DNA from: Bog-375 sp049698695
GTDB taxonomy: Bacteria; Acidobacteriota; Terriglobia; Bryobacterales; Bryobacteraceae
NCBI GenBank assembly: GCA_049698695.1
Contig: JBAVYH010000062.1
Span: 1 to 64,000, forward strand
Direction: 5' to 3'
Length of the DNA: 64,000 nucleotides
Shown here piece by piece: positions 1-10,514 of this stretch. Positions within the stretch are counted from its first letter, which is position 1. Each line of letters begins with the position of its first letter. The translations under genes were made by a program, and so were the position numbers. The notes beneath the pieces are model-generated. The model made no database searches. It was not told the origin of the DNA and was given only the letters and a program-made list of their open reading frames with translations.

Positions 1-77
1 CCCTCAAAGTGAACCTCCTGGCTGGCTTCCAGCAACGCCCGGATCTGCTCCAGGCTCAATTCCTCTGCATCCTGCAT
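1..77 (-). CDS. Transposase/integrase-like protein, N-terminal fragment cut by the window edge
   Basis: On the minus strand an ATG at 77-75 opens a frame that runs off the left edge. The 25 visible residues include EELSLEQIRALLEASQEV, which resembles the N-terminus of a widespread integrase-core transposase family in environmental bacteria (LSLEQIRAFLEAS-type start). Only the first residues can be seen, so neither the catalytic domain nor the element ends can be judged. Family assignment is from memory of the N-terminal pattern and is tentative. Confidence 0.4.
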   Translation of the reverse strand, partial: MQDAEELSLEQIRALLEASQEVHFE

Positions 78-216
78 GCTGATGATCAACCCCCAGCATG
101 CGCACACCCTCCTCCAGGCTCATCCTGTGTTAGAAACAGGCTCACCTTCAGGCTCATCCCGCATTAGACAAGACTTACCTTAGCGCATTCGCCAGACTCT
201 CCGCTAAGCTGGGAGC

Positions 217-1479
217 ATGCCGAGGCCGCAGCCGATCAAGAACCTCGGGCGCGCGTGCGTCGCGGCGCTGGCGGCGTTGTGCTTCCTGGTAGCGCCCGCC
301 CGCGCCAGGGACGGTGCGCCAAGCGAGGCCCGGTGCCGGCAGGTTCCCGAAATCTCCCGCGAGCTTTCCGAGATCACCGGCCTTTCCTGGCGCCACCCGG
401 TACCGTGCAGTTTCATCGACAGGCAACAGGTCAACGCCTTCCTCAAGCGGCGATTGAAAGAAGAGGCCAGCCCGGAAGACATCCGCGCCGAGGAATTGAC
501 GCTCAAAAAGTTCGGCCTGGTTCCCCCGGATTACGACCTGGCCGCCAGCACCGTGGCTCTGCTCACCGAGCGGGCCGCCGCCTTCTACGATTACAGCAAG
601 CGCAAGCTCTTCCTCACCGATGCCACCAGCGGAGAATCCGAGGGCACCGTGCTGGCCCACGAGCTTGCTCACGCCCTGGCGGACCAGAATTTCAACTTGG
701 CCCGTTACATCAGGCAGGGCCGCAAGAGCGACGACGGTTCCACCGCCCGCCTTTCCGTGATGGAAGGCCAGGCCACCTGGCTGATGAGCGAATACGCGGC
801 GCGGCGCCTGGGCCAGACTCTCATGGGTAACCAGGCTCTTGCGGCCAGCATGGCCGCCATCGGCGATTCCGGCGACAGCCAGTTTCCGGTTTTCGAAAAT
901 GCGCCACTTTATCTGCGGCGCTCGATGGTCTTCCCTTACACCGAGGGAATGGTTTTCCAGGGCGCTGTGCTGGAACGCAACCACCAGCGCGGCTTCGCCG
1001 AGGTCTTCACCGACCCTCCCGTATCCACCCAGCAGATCCTGCATCCGGAAAAATACTCCGCCAAGGTGACGCCCACCCAGCCCGACCTTCCCGGTCCGCA
1101 TCTGCCGCGCGGTTACAGAGGCTTGATCCGCGGCGAACTGGGCGAGCTGGAACATGCCATTCTGCTGGAACAATATGTGGGCAAATCGCAGGCGGAGGAA
1201 GTCGCTCCCCACTGGCGCGGCTGCCGCTTCGAGCTGCGCGAAAACAAGAAGGCCGCGCGTGTGGTCCTGCTCTATGCCGTCGAGTGGGACGATGGGCCCG
1301 CCGCCGCGAAATACTTTTCCCTATACCGCCGGATCCTCGCCAAGAAGTGGAAGCACATGACCGTAGACACCGAGACCGCCGACCGCGTCTCCGGCCTCGG
1401 CGACGATGGCCGCTTTGAGCTGCGCCGCACCGGCGCGATTGTCACCAGCGTGGAAGGAATGGATCCGGAGCCGCAGTAG
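217..1479 (+). CDS. Secreted HExxH-containing protein (putative zinc metallopeptidase-like)
   Basis: 420 aa. The ATG at 217 follows GGGAGC. Residues 1-30 form a signal peptide ending near ARA, so the protein is exported. The motif HELAH at residues 148-152 is a HExxH zinc site, and the later MEGQATWLMSEY segment could supply the third glutamate ligand of a gluzincin. No named family is recognised; the architecture is like short secreted putative peptidases of Acidobacteriota. It could also be a catalytically inactive relative. It is followed 63 bp downstream by a thioredoxin-like gene on the same strand. Confidence 0.7.
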   Translation: MPRPQPIKNLGRACVAALAALCFLVAPARARDGAPSEARCRQVPEISRELSEITGLSWRHPVPCSFIDRQQVNAFLKRRLKEEASPEDIRAEELTLKKFGLVPPDYDLAASTVALLTERAAAFYDYSKRKLFLTDATSGESEGTVLAHELAHALADQNFNLARYIRQGRKSDDGSTARLSVMEGQATWLMSEYAARRLGQTLMGNQALAASMAAIGDSGDSQFPVFENAPLYLRRSMVFPYTEGMVFQGAVLERNHQRGFAEVFTDPPVSTQQILHPEKYSAKVTPTQPDLPGPHLPRGYRGLIRGELGELEHAILLEQYVGKSQAEEVAPHWRGCRFELRENKKAARVVLLYAVEWDDGPAAAKYFSLYRRILAKKWKHMTVDTETADRVSGLGDDGRFELRRTGAIVTSVEGMDPEPQ

Positions 1480-1542
1480 GGCGTTAGCCGCTGCCGTGAA
1501 AGCGCGGGCTGTCCACCCTTGTGCTGTTAAACTAAACGTTTC

Positions 1543-2127
1543 ATGTCCAAGCTGTTGGTATCGTTTTTGGCCTTGTCCCTGGCGGCGGTTACGCCGCTCG
1601 GGGCCCAGCAGGTCCCTCGCAAGACGGGCGATTGGACCATCCAGGTTCCCGGCGGCAAGCCGCTCTCGCTGGCCGCGTACAAGGGCAAGCCGGTGCTGCT
1701 GGCGTTCATTCTGACCACCTGCCCGCATTGCCAGCACGCCGTGGAGATCCTGAACAAATTGCAGCCGGAGTACGCGCGGCGCGGCCTGGTGATCCTGGCT
1801 TCGGCTATCGACCAAAACGCGCCGTCCGCTGTGCCCCTGTTCCTCAACTACATGCACCCGCCATTTCCGGTTGGCTATGACGACCCCATCGCCGTGCTGA
1901 ACTTCGCGGGTTATTCGCTTTCCCGTTTGCCTCAGATGCCGATTCTGCTATTCATCGACCGCCAGGGCATGGTGCGGGAACAGCACGATGGCGCCGACGC
2001 GGTTTACCTCGGCGACCAAGAGGAACAGAATTTGCGTAAGTCGATGGACGCGCTGCTCACCCGCCCCAAATCAGCGCCCAGAAAAGCCGCGCCTCCGAAG
2101 GCCGCCCCGACCAAGCCGCAGCCGTAA
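1543..2127 (+). CDS. Secreted thioredoxin-fold protein (TlpA/AhpC-TSA-like)
   Basis: 194 aa with an N-terminal signal peptide (about residues 1-21). The TTCPHCQHAVEIL segment holds a CPHC redox motif (Cys60, Cys63), followed by a typical thioredoxin-fold pattern with a cis-Pro-like QMPILLFIDRQG strand. Such proteins reduce or oxidise periplasmic disulfides, for example in cytochrome maturation. The last 25 residues are a Lys/Ala/Pro-rich tail of unknown role. Which partner it serves is not shown by the neighbours. Confidence 0.8.
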   Translation: MSKLLVSFLALSLAAVTPLGAQQVPRKTGDWTIQVPGGKPLSLAAYKGKPVLLAFILTTCPHCQHAVEILNKLQPEYARRGLVILASAIDQNAPSAVPLFLNYMHPPFPVGYDDPIAVLNFAGYSLSRLPQMPILLFIDRQGMVREQHDGADAVYLGDQEEQNLRKSMDALLTRPKSAPRKAAPPKAAPTKPQP

Positions 2128-2237
2128 ACCGCGCGGCCGGGCATCGCAGCGGCATCGCCATTCCTGTGCCGACTTACTTCAGTCCCGGCGCGGAGACTCC
2201 GCTGGCTGGCACGGCGGAGCGATGCTACCATCCGGGC

Positions 2238-3887
2238 ATGGATTCCGGCGCTGCCCGGTGGTTCTCCAGAACTCTGATTCTGATCGTCGTATCCGCGGTA
2301 CTGATTCGTCTCTTCTTCTGGTTCTACACCGGCAGAACCTGGGAAGACGCGCTGATCACTGTTCTCCATTCGGAGAATGCCGTTCGAGGCCTGGGTTTGA
2401 CCCACGTGCAACCCGGCGAGCCGCCTTTGCACGGCTTCACCAGCCCGCTCAGCGTGCTGCTGCCTTTGCTCGGCGATCTGGTTCACCTCGGATTTGGCCT
2501 GTCATTGCTGAAAATCCTCTCCGCTCTCTGTGGAGGAATCGCGGCCTGGCTGGGTGCGCGTATCTGCCTGAACCTGGGGATGCCGCGCGCGCTCGCTCTG
2601 ACCGCCGCCGCCTTCCTGGCCTTTGAGCATCACCAGATCATGTGGGGAATGGCCGGGATGGAGACGCAGTTCGTCACCGTGGCGTACCTGTATTCCATCG
2701 ATCGCATGCAGCGCGGTACTCAATGGCAGAAGGGCCTGTCGCTCGGGCTTGCCATGCTGGCGCGTCCGGACGCCGCGATCTGGGTGGCGATTGCGTGTGC
2801 GGTGGAATTCTGGCGAGCCCGGAAATCCCGCGCCTGGCGGCGGCTGGCGCCGGTGCTGGGCGGACTGACGGCGCTCTATGCGCCGTGGCTGATCTTCACC
2901 TTCCTCTACTATGGCAGCCCGATTCCCAACACGATTCTGGCCAAGGCAATGGGTTATTCGAGTGAGTTATCGGTGCTTTGGAAGTTGCCGCCTCTGGCAA
3001 AAGCCATGAGCGTGGGGCACCGTTTCTTTTCCGTCTTTGCCACGCTGGGTCCGGCTTACGGCGGAAATGGAACCGGCTTTCAGCCCTTATGGGGCGGCTA
3101 CATGATTTCCCACCTGGCGGTTCTCCTGGCACTGCCGGGCGTAGTCGCGGCTCTCCGCAAGCGGCACTTAGAAGCGCTCCTGGTGTATGCGTTTCTGGCA
3201 GCTTATTCCGTGTACCTCACTTTCTGCACCAGCTTCATTTTTGGATGGTACACAGGGCCCGTGGCGGCAGTTGGGATCGTCGGCAGCGCGTACGGCCTGT
3301 GGCGGATGCTGGAGCCTTTCACGGCGCCGAGGATGCGCGAGGCCATCGCCGCCGGAGTAAGCGTAGCGTACATCGCGTCGCTGGTATGGATACTGCCGGC
3401 CACCATGCGCTCCGACAAAGCCATTCAGCGGTACGTCGAGGTCGAGGGCCGGGAAGCGATCGGCCGCTATTTGGGATGCGCGGCGAAGCCGACCGACACC
3501 ATCGGTTCCGAATCGCTGGGGTACATCGAGTATTACTCGCGGCGGACGGTTTACGATTATCCGGGATTGTGCAGCCGCAAGGTCGTGCAATATCTGCGCA
3601 GTCATCCGCAGGAGCGCAACCTGATTTCCATGTTGTACCATCTGCGCCCTACGTTCCTGGTTCTGAGGCCGGGCGAGTATCTGACCGCGGACCGGCGGAT
3701 CCGATATCCCTGGATCGAGCAGGATTACGAGTTGATCCGCGTCTTCAGGGTGCCGGGCGAGAAGCGGCGGGAGATTCTGTACCCGGCCGCCAATATCGAT
3801 CTCGAGTTTGACGTATATCGCGCCAAAGGTGCGCCCGGCCCGTTCTTACTGTGCGGACAGCCGGGCCAGACTGCGGTTTCGCAGTAG
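2238..3887 (+). CDS. Multi-pass membrane glycosyltransferase-like protein (GT-C fold)
   Basis: The ATG at 2238 is preferred because residues upstream of it in the frame are not membrane-like, while MDSGAARWFSRTLILIVVSA gives a clean first transmembrane helix. 549 aa with about ten or more hydrophobic helices and a C-terminal soluble part. The first periplasmic loop has an acidic ED pair (WEDALIT), as expected for GT-C lipid-linked sugar transferases. It probably moves a sugar from a polyprenyl-phosphate donor to a surface glycan. Substrate unknown. Confidence 0.7.
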   Translation: MDSGAARWFSRTLILIVVSAVLIRLFFWFYTGRTWEDALITVLHSENAVRGLGLTHVQPGEPPLHGFTSPLSVLLPLLGDLVHLGFGLSLLKILSALCGGIAAWLGARICLNLGMPRALALTAAAFLAFEHHQIMWGMAGMETQFVTVAYLYSIDRMQRGTQWQKGLSLGLAMLARPDAAIWVAIACAVEFWRARKSRAWRRLAPVLGGLTALYAPWLIFTFLYYGSPIPNTILAKAMGYSSELSVLWKLPPLAKAMSVGHRFFSVFATLGPAYGGNGTGFQPLWGGYMISHLAVLLALPGVVAALRKRHLEALLVYAFLAAYSVYLTFCTSFIFGWYTGPVAAVGIVGSAYGLWRMLEPFTAPRMREAIAAGVSVAYIASLVWILPATMRSDKAIQRYVEVEGREAIGRYLGCAAKPTDTIGSESLGYIEYYSRRTVYDYPGLCSRKVVQYLRSHPQERNLISMLYHLRPTFLVLRPGEYLTADRRIRYPWIEQDYELIRVFRVPGEKRREILYPAANIDLEFDVYRAKGAPGPFLLCGQPGQTAVSQ

Positions 3888-3971
3888 CTATAGCGCGCGA
3901 AGCCAACTGAGTTCCGGGCGCGAGCCCCGAAGTAAGTGCGAAATCAATAGGTGCGAAGCCGCCCAGTTCTC

Positions 3972-5342
<1,371 letters not shown>

Positions 5343-5386
5343 ATCTGAGGTTAGCCCACCCTTAGCCGCCGCGCAAAGAAATTCCC

Positions 5387-5496
5387 GGTAGCGCCGGCGG
5401 TCTTGCCGCCGGTTCTTTTCGTAGCGCTGGCGGTCTTTGCAAGAGCCGTTTCGAGCGCTGCCACAAGACACCGGCGGCAAGACCGCCGGCGCTACC
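5387..5496. repeat. Perfect 27-bp inverted repeat (REP-like element)
   Basis: Arms 5387-5413 and 5470-5496 are exact reverse complements, built on GGTAGCGCCGGCGG and CCGCCGGCGCTACC, separated by 56 bp. The spacer holds a third, diverged half (GTAGCGCTGGCGGTCTTTGC). The element fills the gap between the NtrY-like and NtrC-like genes and could fold into a large hairpin in the bicistronic mRNA. Confidence 0.85.
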
Positions 5497-5500
5497 GCGT

Positions 5501-7240
5501 TTACCTTAAGTCAATGCGAAAGGTGGTGCCTTTGCCGGGCTGGCTCTCCACCGAAACGCGGCCGTGGTGGTCAGCGACCACGGATTGCACGATGGCCAAG
5601 CCCAGGCCCGTGCCGTGCGTCTTGGTGGTGTAGTAGGGCGTGAAGAGGCGCTCGCATTCCTCCTGGCTCAGGCCTTTGCCGGAATCGGAGATTTCCAGGC
5701 GCGCGCCCGAGCCTTGCGGCATGGTGCGCACCGTCAGCGCGCCGCCTTCAGGCATGGCATCGATGGCGTTGAGCACCAGGTTGCGCAGCGCGCGCGCGAT
5801 CTGTTCCGGATCGGCGGACACGGTGGGCAGCGCGGGCGCCAGCTCCGCTCGCGCCGTCACCCGCGCCTGGGCGAACTGAGCCTCAAACAGCCTCATGGTT
5901 TCCGCGACCAGCGCGTTCAGATTCACCGGCTGCATTTCGGGCGCAGGCATTTTGGCGAAATCGGAGAAGCGGGCGATGATCTGCTTGAGATTGGCCAGCT
6001 CCGCCAGCAAGGTGCGGCTGCCTTCGCGAAAGACTTCATCGAACTCCGCCGGATGGCTCTCGCGGGCGCGCTGCATGTTTTCGACGGTGATTTGCAAAGG
6101 AAAGAGCGGATTCTTCAGCTCATGCGCCAGGCGCCTTGCCAGCTCGCGCCAGGCGGCCACGCGCTCGGTCTGCACGAGGCGCTGGCGCTGCTCCACCAGC
6201 TCGTGCGTCATGCGGTTGAAGGCCTGCGCCAGTTGCCCGACTTCATCGCGCGACGTCACCTCCACCGTGGCGCTCCAGTTTCCGGCCGCCACCTGGCCGG
6301 CGCTCTCGGCCAGCCGCCGCACCGGGCGGGTGACGCGCGCGGTAGCCCAGACGGCCATCAGCATACCGGTGAAAATGGCGCCCGCCGCCACCCAGGCTCC
6401 GTTGCGGCCGAGCGAATTTTCCAGCTCCACCAGCTCGCGGCGGGAGCTCGAAATCAGCAGCACCGCCAGCAGGTTGTTTTCGATGCCGGCAAGCGGCAGC
6501 GCGTGCACCGTCTCACCCGCGGCGCCGCTGCCCAAAGTGGCCACGCGCGGACGCCGCTCGCGGATCACCTGCTCGATCAACGGCTGGAACTCCTGTGCAT
6601 CGGCCGCGGCATCGGCCGAACCGGCCAGCAGGTGCGGCGCAAACTGCGGTTCCAGGTTGCGGTACAGAAGCACGCGCATCCCTGCGGGCAGCACCAGCGT
6701 AGCGAGGAAATCCTGGTCGAGCTGCTGGCCGCCGACCACGTACAGTTGCCGGCCGCCGGCATTCACCGTTTCCACCGCCACCAGCGCCAGCGTGAAACCA
6801 TCCGGCAGCTCTTCGCGGCGGAGGAATGCAACGCCCGGCTTCCAGCCCGAAGGCGACGCCAGCCAGTCTTCCACATACCCGAAGCGCACCGGCCATTCCG
6901 CGGAGGAGATGATGGCGCCATCGCCGCCAACCAGCTCGAGCAGGCCAAGCCCGTGCGCGCGCGCCATGGCGGAGGCTTCGTTGTAGAAGGCGGAGTAATC
7001 CGAGGAGATGGCGACATTGACGGCGGCATCGGATTGGGCGATGTCCTCCACGGCGCGCACGATTTCCCGGCCGCGCCGATCGAACTCGCGCTGGAACTGC
7101 GCGGCCAGGACGTCGGCGCGCTGGCGCTCGACGCGCTCGAACGCTTCGCGCGTGGCGCGCGTGACCAGCCACTCCACCATCCCCACCGAGGCCACCACGG
7201 CCAGCGTGAAGACCACCAACAGCCGGGTGCGGAAGGTCAC
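5501..7240 (-). CDS. NtrY-like membrane sensor histidine kinase
   Basis: The GTG at 7240 (M-TFRTRLLVVFTLAVVASVGM) makes a 4-bp GTGA overlap with the upstream gene's stop and is preferred to the GTG at 7261. About 579 aa. Transmembrane helix near the start, a roughly 260-residue extracytoplasmic sensor region, second helix, HAMP domain, HisKA with LAHELKNPLFPLQ (phospho-His) and HATPase_c with SDSGKGL and GTGLGLAIVQ. It should phosphorylate the NtrC-like regulator encoded next. The preceding binding-protein-like gene may feed it a signal; that is inference. Confidence 0.85.
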   Translation of the reverse strand: MTFRTRLLVVFTLAVVASVGMVEWLVTRATREAFERVERQRADVLAAQFQREFDRRGREIVRAVEDIAQSDAAVNVAISSDYSAFYNEASAMARAHGLGLLELVGGDGAIISSAEWPVRFGYVEDWLASPSGWKPGVAFLRREELPDGFTLALVAVETVNAGGRQLYVVGGQQLDQDFLATLVLPAGMRVLLYRNLEPQFAPHLLAGSADAAADAQEFQPLIEQVIRERRPRVATLGSGAAGETVHALPLAGIENNLLAVLLISSSRRELVELENSLGRNGAWVAAGAIFTGMLMAVWATARVTRPVRRLAESAGQVAAGNWSATVEVTSRDEVGQLAQAFNRMTHELVEQRQRLVQTERVAAWRELARRLAHELKNPLFPLQITVENMQRARESHPAEFDEVFREGSRTLLAELANLKQIIARFSDFAKMPAPEMQPVNLNALVAETMRLFEAQFAQARVTARAELAPALPTVSADPEQIARALRNLVLNAIDAMPEGGALTVRTMPQGSGARLEISDSGKGLSQEECERLFTPYYTTKTHGTGLGLAIVQSVVADHHGRVSVESQPGKGTTFRIDLR

Positions 7241-8313
7241 GGCCGGCCGCTTTCCAGCCACAGGTTTTCAAAACGCCACTCGCCCAGCGGCGAAATACCC
7301 GGTGCGCCTTTCACGCGCGCCGCCACGCCGTAGACATCCGCCAGGTGAAACAGGGGAACCACGCGAAAGCCCTCCAGCAGGCCGCGCTCGGCATTGTAGA
7401 GCGCGTCGGGCGAATCGGCGGGCGGCGGCGGCGCCAGGCCCAATGTGGCGGCGATGGCGGCCAGGGCACGCGCCGGATCGGCGCTGGCGATGCGCACCTC
7501 CAGCAGGCGCACGTCGGCGGCGCCGGCCTGCGGAGCGACTGCGACCGCCAGCCCGGCATCGTGCGCGTTGAGCGCGATGCGCTCCGCGATGGGCCGCAGC
7601 GCCGCGTCTTCCACCCCGATGCTGAAACTGCGCCCGGACGCCGGGATGGCCGCGGCCAATTCGCGCGCTTTGGCGGTATCGGAGGCCGTGTTGAACACGA
7701 ATGCATAGCCGGAGAGCCATTGCGGCAGCAGCGCGCCCGAAATCTCTCCTTGCCGCTGCAGCAGTACGTTGAAGATCGCCGCCCGGTCCACCGCCAGCGC
7801 CAGAGCTTCCCGCGCGCGGGGATCGTCTACCCGCGCGCCGAAGAGCAACAGCAGCACGCGCACCGGTTGCGAGACCCAGGTACGGCGGCCGGCGGGCTGG
7901 CGCCTGGCTTCACTGGGAGGGATTTCGATCAGATCGGCCTTGCCGACGTCGAGATCGATGGCCTGATCGCGCGGTGGACGCGCCAGCTCGACTTCGACCG
8001 CATCCAGAAACGGCCGTCCGCCAGGCGCGTTCTCATCCGCGACGTAGGCTGCGCGCCGGCCCGCTTCCCAGCGCGTGATGGCGAACGCCGGCGCCAGATC
8101 GGCCATTCCCGGGCCGAGCTGCGGAGGGTCGGCGGTCTCAATGGAAGCCTGGATCTCCACCCGCAACGTGCCACCGTAGCGCGGCCGCGTGGCGGCGGAA
8201 GCGGGGATGGGAAGGGCGCAGACGAGCAGCAACGAAACTGGCAAGATTATCGCGGAGAGACCAGCTTGGTGTCCTGGAACCAGGGCTGGTTCCGCGATGA
8301 CGGCACCAGGCAT
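7237..8313 (-). CDS. Short SBP_bac_5-like extracellular solute-binding protein
   Basis: About 358 aa from the ATG at 8313, five bases after the upstream stop. A hydrophobic segment ending in ASA precedes the mature part RPRYGGTLRVEI, which is the hallmark start of peptide/nickel ABC binding proteins (SBP_bac_5). The usual family length is over 500 aa; the middle is missing here while the DPRAREALALAVDRAAI segment is kept. No permease or ATPase genes are near. It sits in an operon with a sensor kinase, so a sensory rather than transport role is plausible. The start codon is uncertain. Confidence 0.65.
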   Translation of the reverse strand: MPGAVIAEPALVPGHQAGLSAIILPVSLLLVCALPIPASAATRPRYGGTLRVEIQASIETADPPQLGPGMADLAPAFAITRWEAGRRAAYVADENAPGGRPFLDAVEVELARPPRDQAIDLDVGKADLIEIPPSEARRQPAGRRTWVSQPVRVLLLLFGARVDDPRAREALALAVDRAAIFNVLLQRQGEISGALLPQWLSGYAFVFNTASDTAKARELAAAIPASGRSFSIGVEDAALRPIAERIALNAHDAGLAVAVAPQAGAADVRLLEVRIASADPARALAAIAATLGLAPPPPADSPDALYNAERGLLEGFRVVPLFHLADVYGVAARVKGAPGISPLGEWRFENLWLESGRP

Positions 8314-8317
8314 CTCC

Positions 8318-9517
8318 TTACGATCCGCAGGCGAGCGTAACCACATAAGCTTCGTATCTGCCGCTAACCAGGTTGCGAGCAACGGCCAGGGCCGAATCCG
8401 GGCCGGCGGTCCAGAGGGCAGTCACCGGACCGGGAAACAGGATGGGCGCCGTGAGCGGGCCAGCCGTCCGGTCCATCACGGCCCAAGATTGAATAGCGTC
8501 CGGTTCGTTGGCGTCGCCGGCGCGCGTGGCCAGCACCTGGGTGGCAGCGCCGCATCGTCCATCGATGCCGGCCAGATCGCTGCCCCAGGAAGGCATGGCC
8601 GCCAGCGCATTGAAATTGCCGTCGAACAGTTCGGCCCGGCCGTCCGCCAGCGCCAGCAACCAGTAAGTGGAGGCGCGATCCTCGACCGCGGCGGCGGAGA
8701 AGAACGGGGGCGCGGAGCGGGCGGCGCCGGCTTGCGTCACCACGTGCCCATCGAAGTAATTTCGGCCGGGCGCGAAACTGGCGGCCAGCAGCGCGCGGCT
8801 GCCGGATTCAAGCATCCACGGCTGGCTGCCGGGCCGGCAGTCCATCGTCAACTGCGGCGCCATGGATCCCCGGCAGGCAAAGCCGGGAAGGAACGCCTCA
8901 AAGCCCGGCGCGGCCAAGTGCAGGCGGCCGCGGAGGTCGCGCGGCCACGGCCGCGGCGGCACCAGGCGCACGGTTTGACGCGCTTCCCATCGGTCTCCGC
9001 TGCGCCCGAACAACGTGACACCGGAGGGCGCCAGCACCAGCATGGCGTCGCCGGAGATCGCCAGATCGAGAATCGGCTCTTCCTGCTCCCAGACCAACTT
9101 CTTTTCGAGGCCCGCGCCGGGCGCCGTGGGCTGGTCCGCGGCGGGGCGCTTCCAGGCGGCGATCCAGACGGTGCGCTGGTCGCCTTTGGGCACGTCTTCC
9201 ACCAGCAGGTAGTCGGTGGCGTTTTCGGAAAGCGTGAGCAATACAGCCAGCGCGTCCGCGCCCTGCCCCGGGTGCCCGCCCGCCTGCTCGAGCAGATTCT
9301 CAAACGCCGCGGGCAGGCGAGAAGCCGCAGCCGAATCGAGCGATGACGCGTTGCGGCAGGTAACCGAAACCGGCGTGCCCGCGCCCGCCAGCAAGGCGGT
9401 TTTGGCCGCCAGCTCGCGCACCGCGCCGTCGAGGTCGGCGGCGGCATAGGCCAGCGGCGCGGCCCACAGCAGAAGCGCGGCACACGCCGCACGCCTCGCA
9501 GTCACGGCTGCGATCAT
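8318..9517 (-). CDS. Secreted protein of unknown function
   Basis: 399 aa from the ATG at 9517, which overlaps the upstream stop as ATGA. Signal peptide about residues 1-26 ending in AYA. The mature protein has no motif I recognise; it looks like a mostly beta-strand protein of the kind found beside sensory genes in Acidobacteriota. Translation is probably coupled to the 42-aa peptide gene before it and to the binding-protein-like gene after it. Confidence 0.65.
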   Translation of the reverse strand: MIAAVTARRAACAALLLWAAPLAYAAADLDGAVRELAAKTALLAGAGTPVSVTCRNASSLDSAAASRLPAAFENLLEQAGGHPGQGADALAVLLTLSENATDYLLVEDVPKGDQRTVWIAAWKRPAADQPTAPGAGLEKKLVWEQEEPILDLAISGDAMLVLAPSGVTLFGRSGDRWEARQTVRLVPPRPWPRDLRGRLHLAAPGFEAFLPGFACRGSMAPQLTMDCRPGSQPWMLESGSRALLAASFAPGRNYFDGHVVTQAGAARSAPPFFSAAAVEDRASTYWLLALADGRAELFDGNFNALAAMPSWGSDLAGIDGRCGAATQVLATRAGDANEPDAIQSWAVMDRTAGPLTAPILFPGPVTALWTAGPDSALAVARNLVSGRYEAYVVTLACGS

Positions 9518-9642
9518 AGCACATCGCGATTCCTGCTCCCGCCGAGGGCGCGGATGATGCCGCGCAGGCAGCCCCGTGCCACGAAGAACGACAGCGGCAG
9601 CGTGATCGCCGCCATCACGATACATCCGAAAAAGTTTTCCAT
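9514..9642 (-). CDS. 42-aa single-helix membrane peptide
   Basis: Starts MENFFGCIVMAAITLPLSFF and ends with a basic tail. One transmembrane helix with a Cys at position 7 and another after the helix. An AGGGAG ribosome site sits 9 bases before the ATG. The stop overlaps the next start as ATGA, which supports real translation. Function unknown; probably the first gene of the kinase/regulator operon. Confidence 0.6.
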   Translation of the reverse strand: MENFFGCIVMAAITLPLSFFVARGCLRGIIRALGGSRNRDVL

Positions 9643-9673
9643 GGTTGCGCTCCCTGAATGCCTTCCGCCTCTT

Positions 9674-10198
9674 CTACTGCGCGCCGCCGGAGACAGCCGC
9701 GAAGATCTGTCCGGTTTCCGGCGTGGCTTCGTCGTACAGCTCCACCGCGTCCCCCACGGAAACCATCTCGAACAACTGCTCCACGTCGTGGTTGCGCATG
9801 CGAATGCAGCCGTGCGATGCGTTGCGGCCAATGGAGGCGGGATTGTTGGTGCCGTGAATGCCGTATCCCTTGACGCTCAAGCCGAGCCATCGCGTGCCCA
9901 GTGGGTTGGATTTGCCGGGAGGAACGATGCGGCCTTTCGTGTACCAGGTAGGATCGGGAATGCGGTCGATGATTTTGTAAGCGCCGGCCGGGCTCGGGCT
10001 TTTGGCTGCACCCACGGCAGTGGGGAAAATGCGGAGCACGCGCCCGGCTTCCATGACCGCCAGCTTGTGGTCCGGAATACTAATAATGATGCGCCGCGCG
10101 GGCTGCCGCTTGTCCTGGGCGAGGGCTTCCGCCGCGACCATTAGCATCACACCAGTTAGTGTCGCCAGCCTCTTGATTTGCTCTTCGTTCTTGAACAT
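9674..10198 (-). CDS. L,D-transpeptidase (YkuD family)
   Basis: 174 aa with an N-terminal export signal (ending near ALAQ) and a GGAGG ribosome site. The YkuD catalytic region is intact: the HGTNNPASIGR segment followed by SHGCIRM, with the nucleophilic Cys. Such enzymes make 3-3 crosslinks in peptidoglycan or attach proteins to it in the periplasm. The domain fills nearly the whole mature protein, so no extra binding module is present. Confidence 0.9.
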   Translation of the reverse strand: MFKNEEQIKRLATLTGVMLMVAAEALAQDKRQPARRIIISIPDHKLAVMEAGRVLRIFPTAVGAAKSPSPAGAYKIIDRIPDPTWYTKGRIVPPGKSNPLGTRWLGLSVKGYGIHGTNNPASIGRNASHGCIRMRNHDVEQLFEMVSVGDAVELYDEATPETGQIFAAVSGGAQ

Positions 10199-10514
10199 CT
10201 TCCGATCCTCCGTACGCAGGTTGAGGGTGCAGTCCGCGTGCCGAAGGCTAAGTGATTGAAAGATCGATACTTGCTTGTCGGGCGCGCGTGTCAGGCGTTA
10301 CACGCGTGTAAAAACCGGTACGGGGAGCCAACTTGCCGATGGCCGAAAACCACCGCGGCGGTGGAGGGCGGCCAGCGGGAAAGTCGGGTAGCCCTTGATT
10401 CTAAACCAGTTGCGTCTGGCACGCGGCTTGCAATTATCGAGGGCGTGAGCCGCTCCGAGAGGGCGGACGTAGGGAATAAATGAAGTAGGAAATAAATATA
10501 AATAAGGAGGAGTC
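10199..10514. other. Divergent intergenic region
   Basis: 316 bp between the transpeptidase gene and the small secreted protein gene. Apart from the sigma54-type promoter at 10417-10432 and the ribosome site at 10503-10510 I see nothing in it. Confidence 0.6.
10417..10432 (+). promoter_or_regulatory. Consensus sigma54 (-24/-12) promoter
   Basis: TGGCACGCGGCTTGCA matches the sigma54 consensus TGGCACG-N4-TTGCA at every fixed base. GG and GC are 10 bases apart. Predicted start near 10443, about 70 bases before the ATG at 10515. Confidence 0.85.

Noticed and set aside
5564..7333. 589-codon plus-strand frame
   Set aside because: Antisense shadow of the NtrY-like kinase in GC-rich DNA; no family motif, rich in His/Arg/Gln as shadows are.
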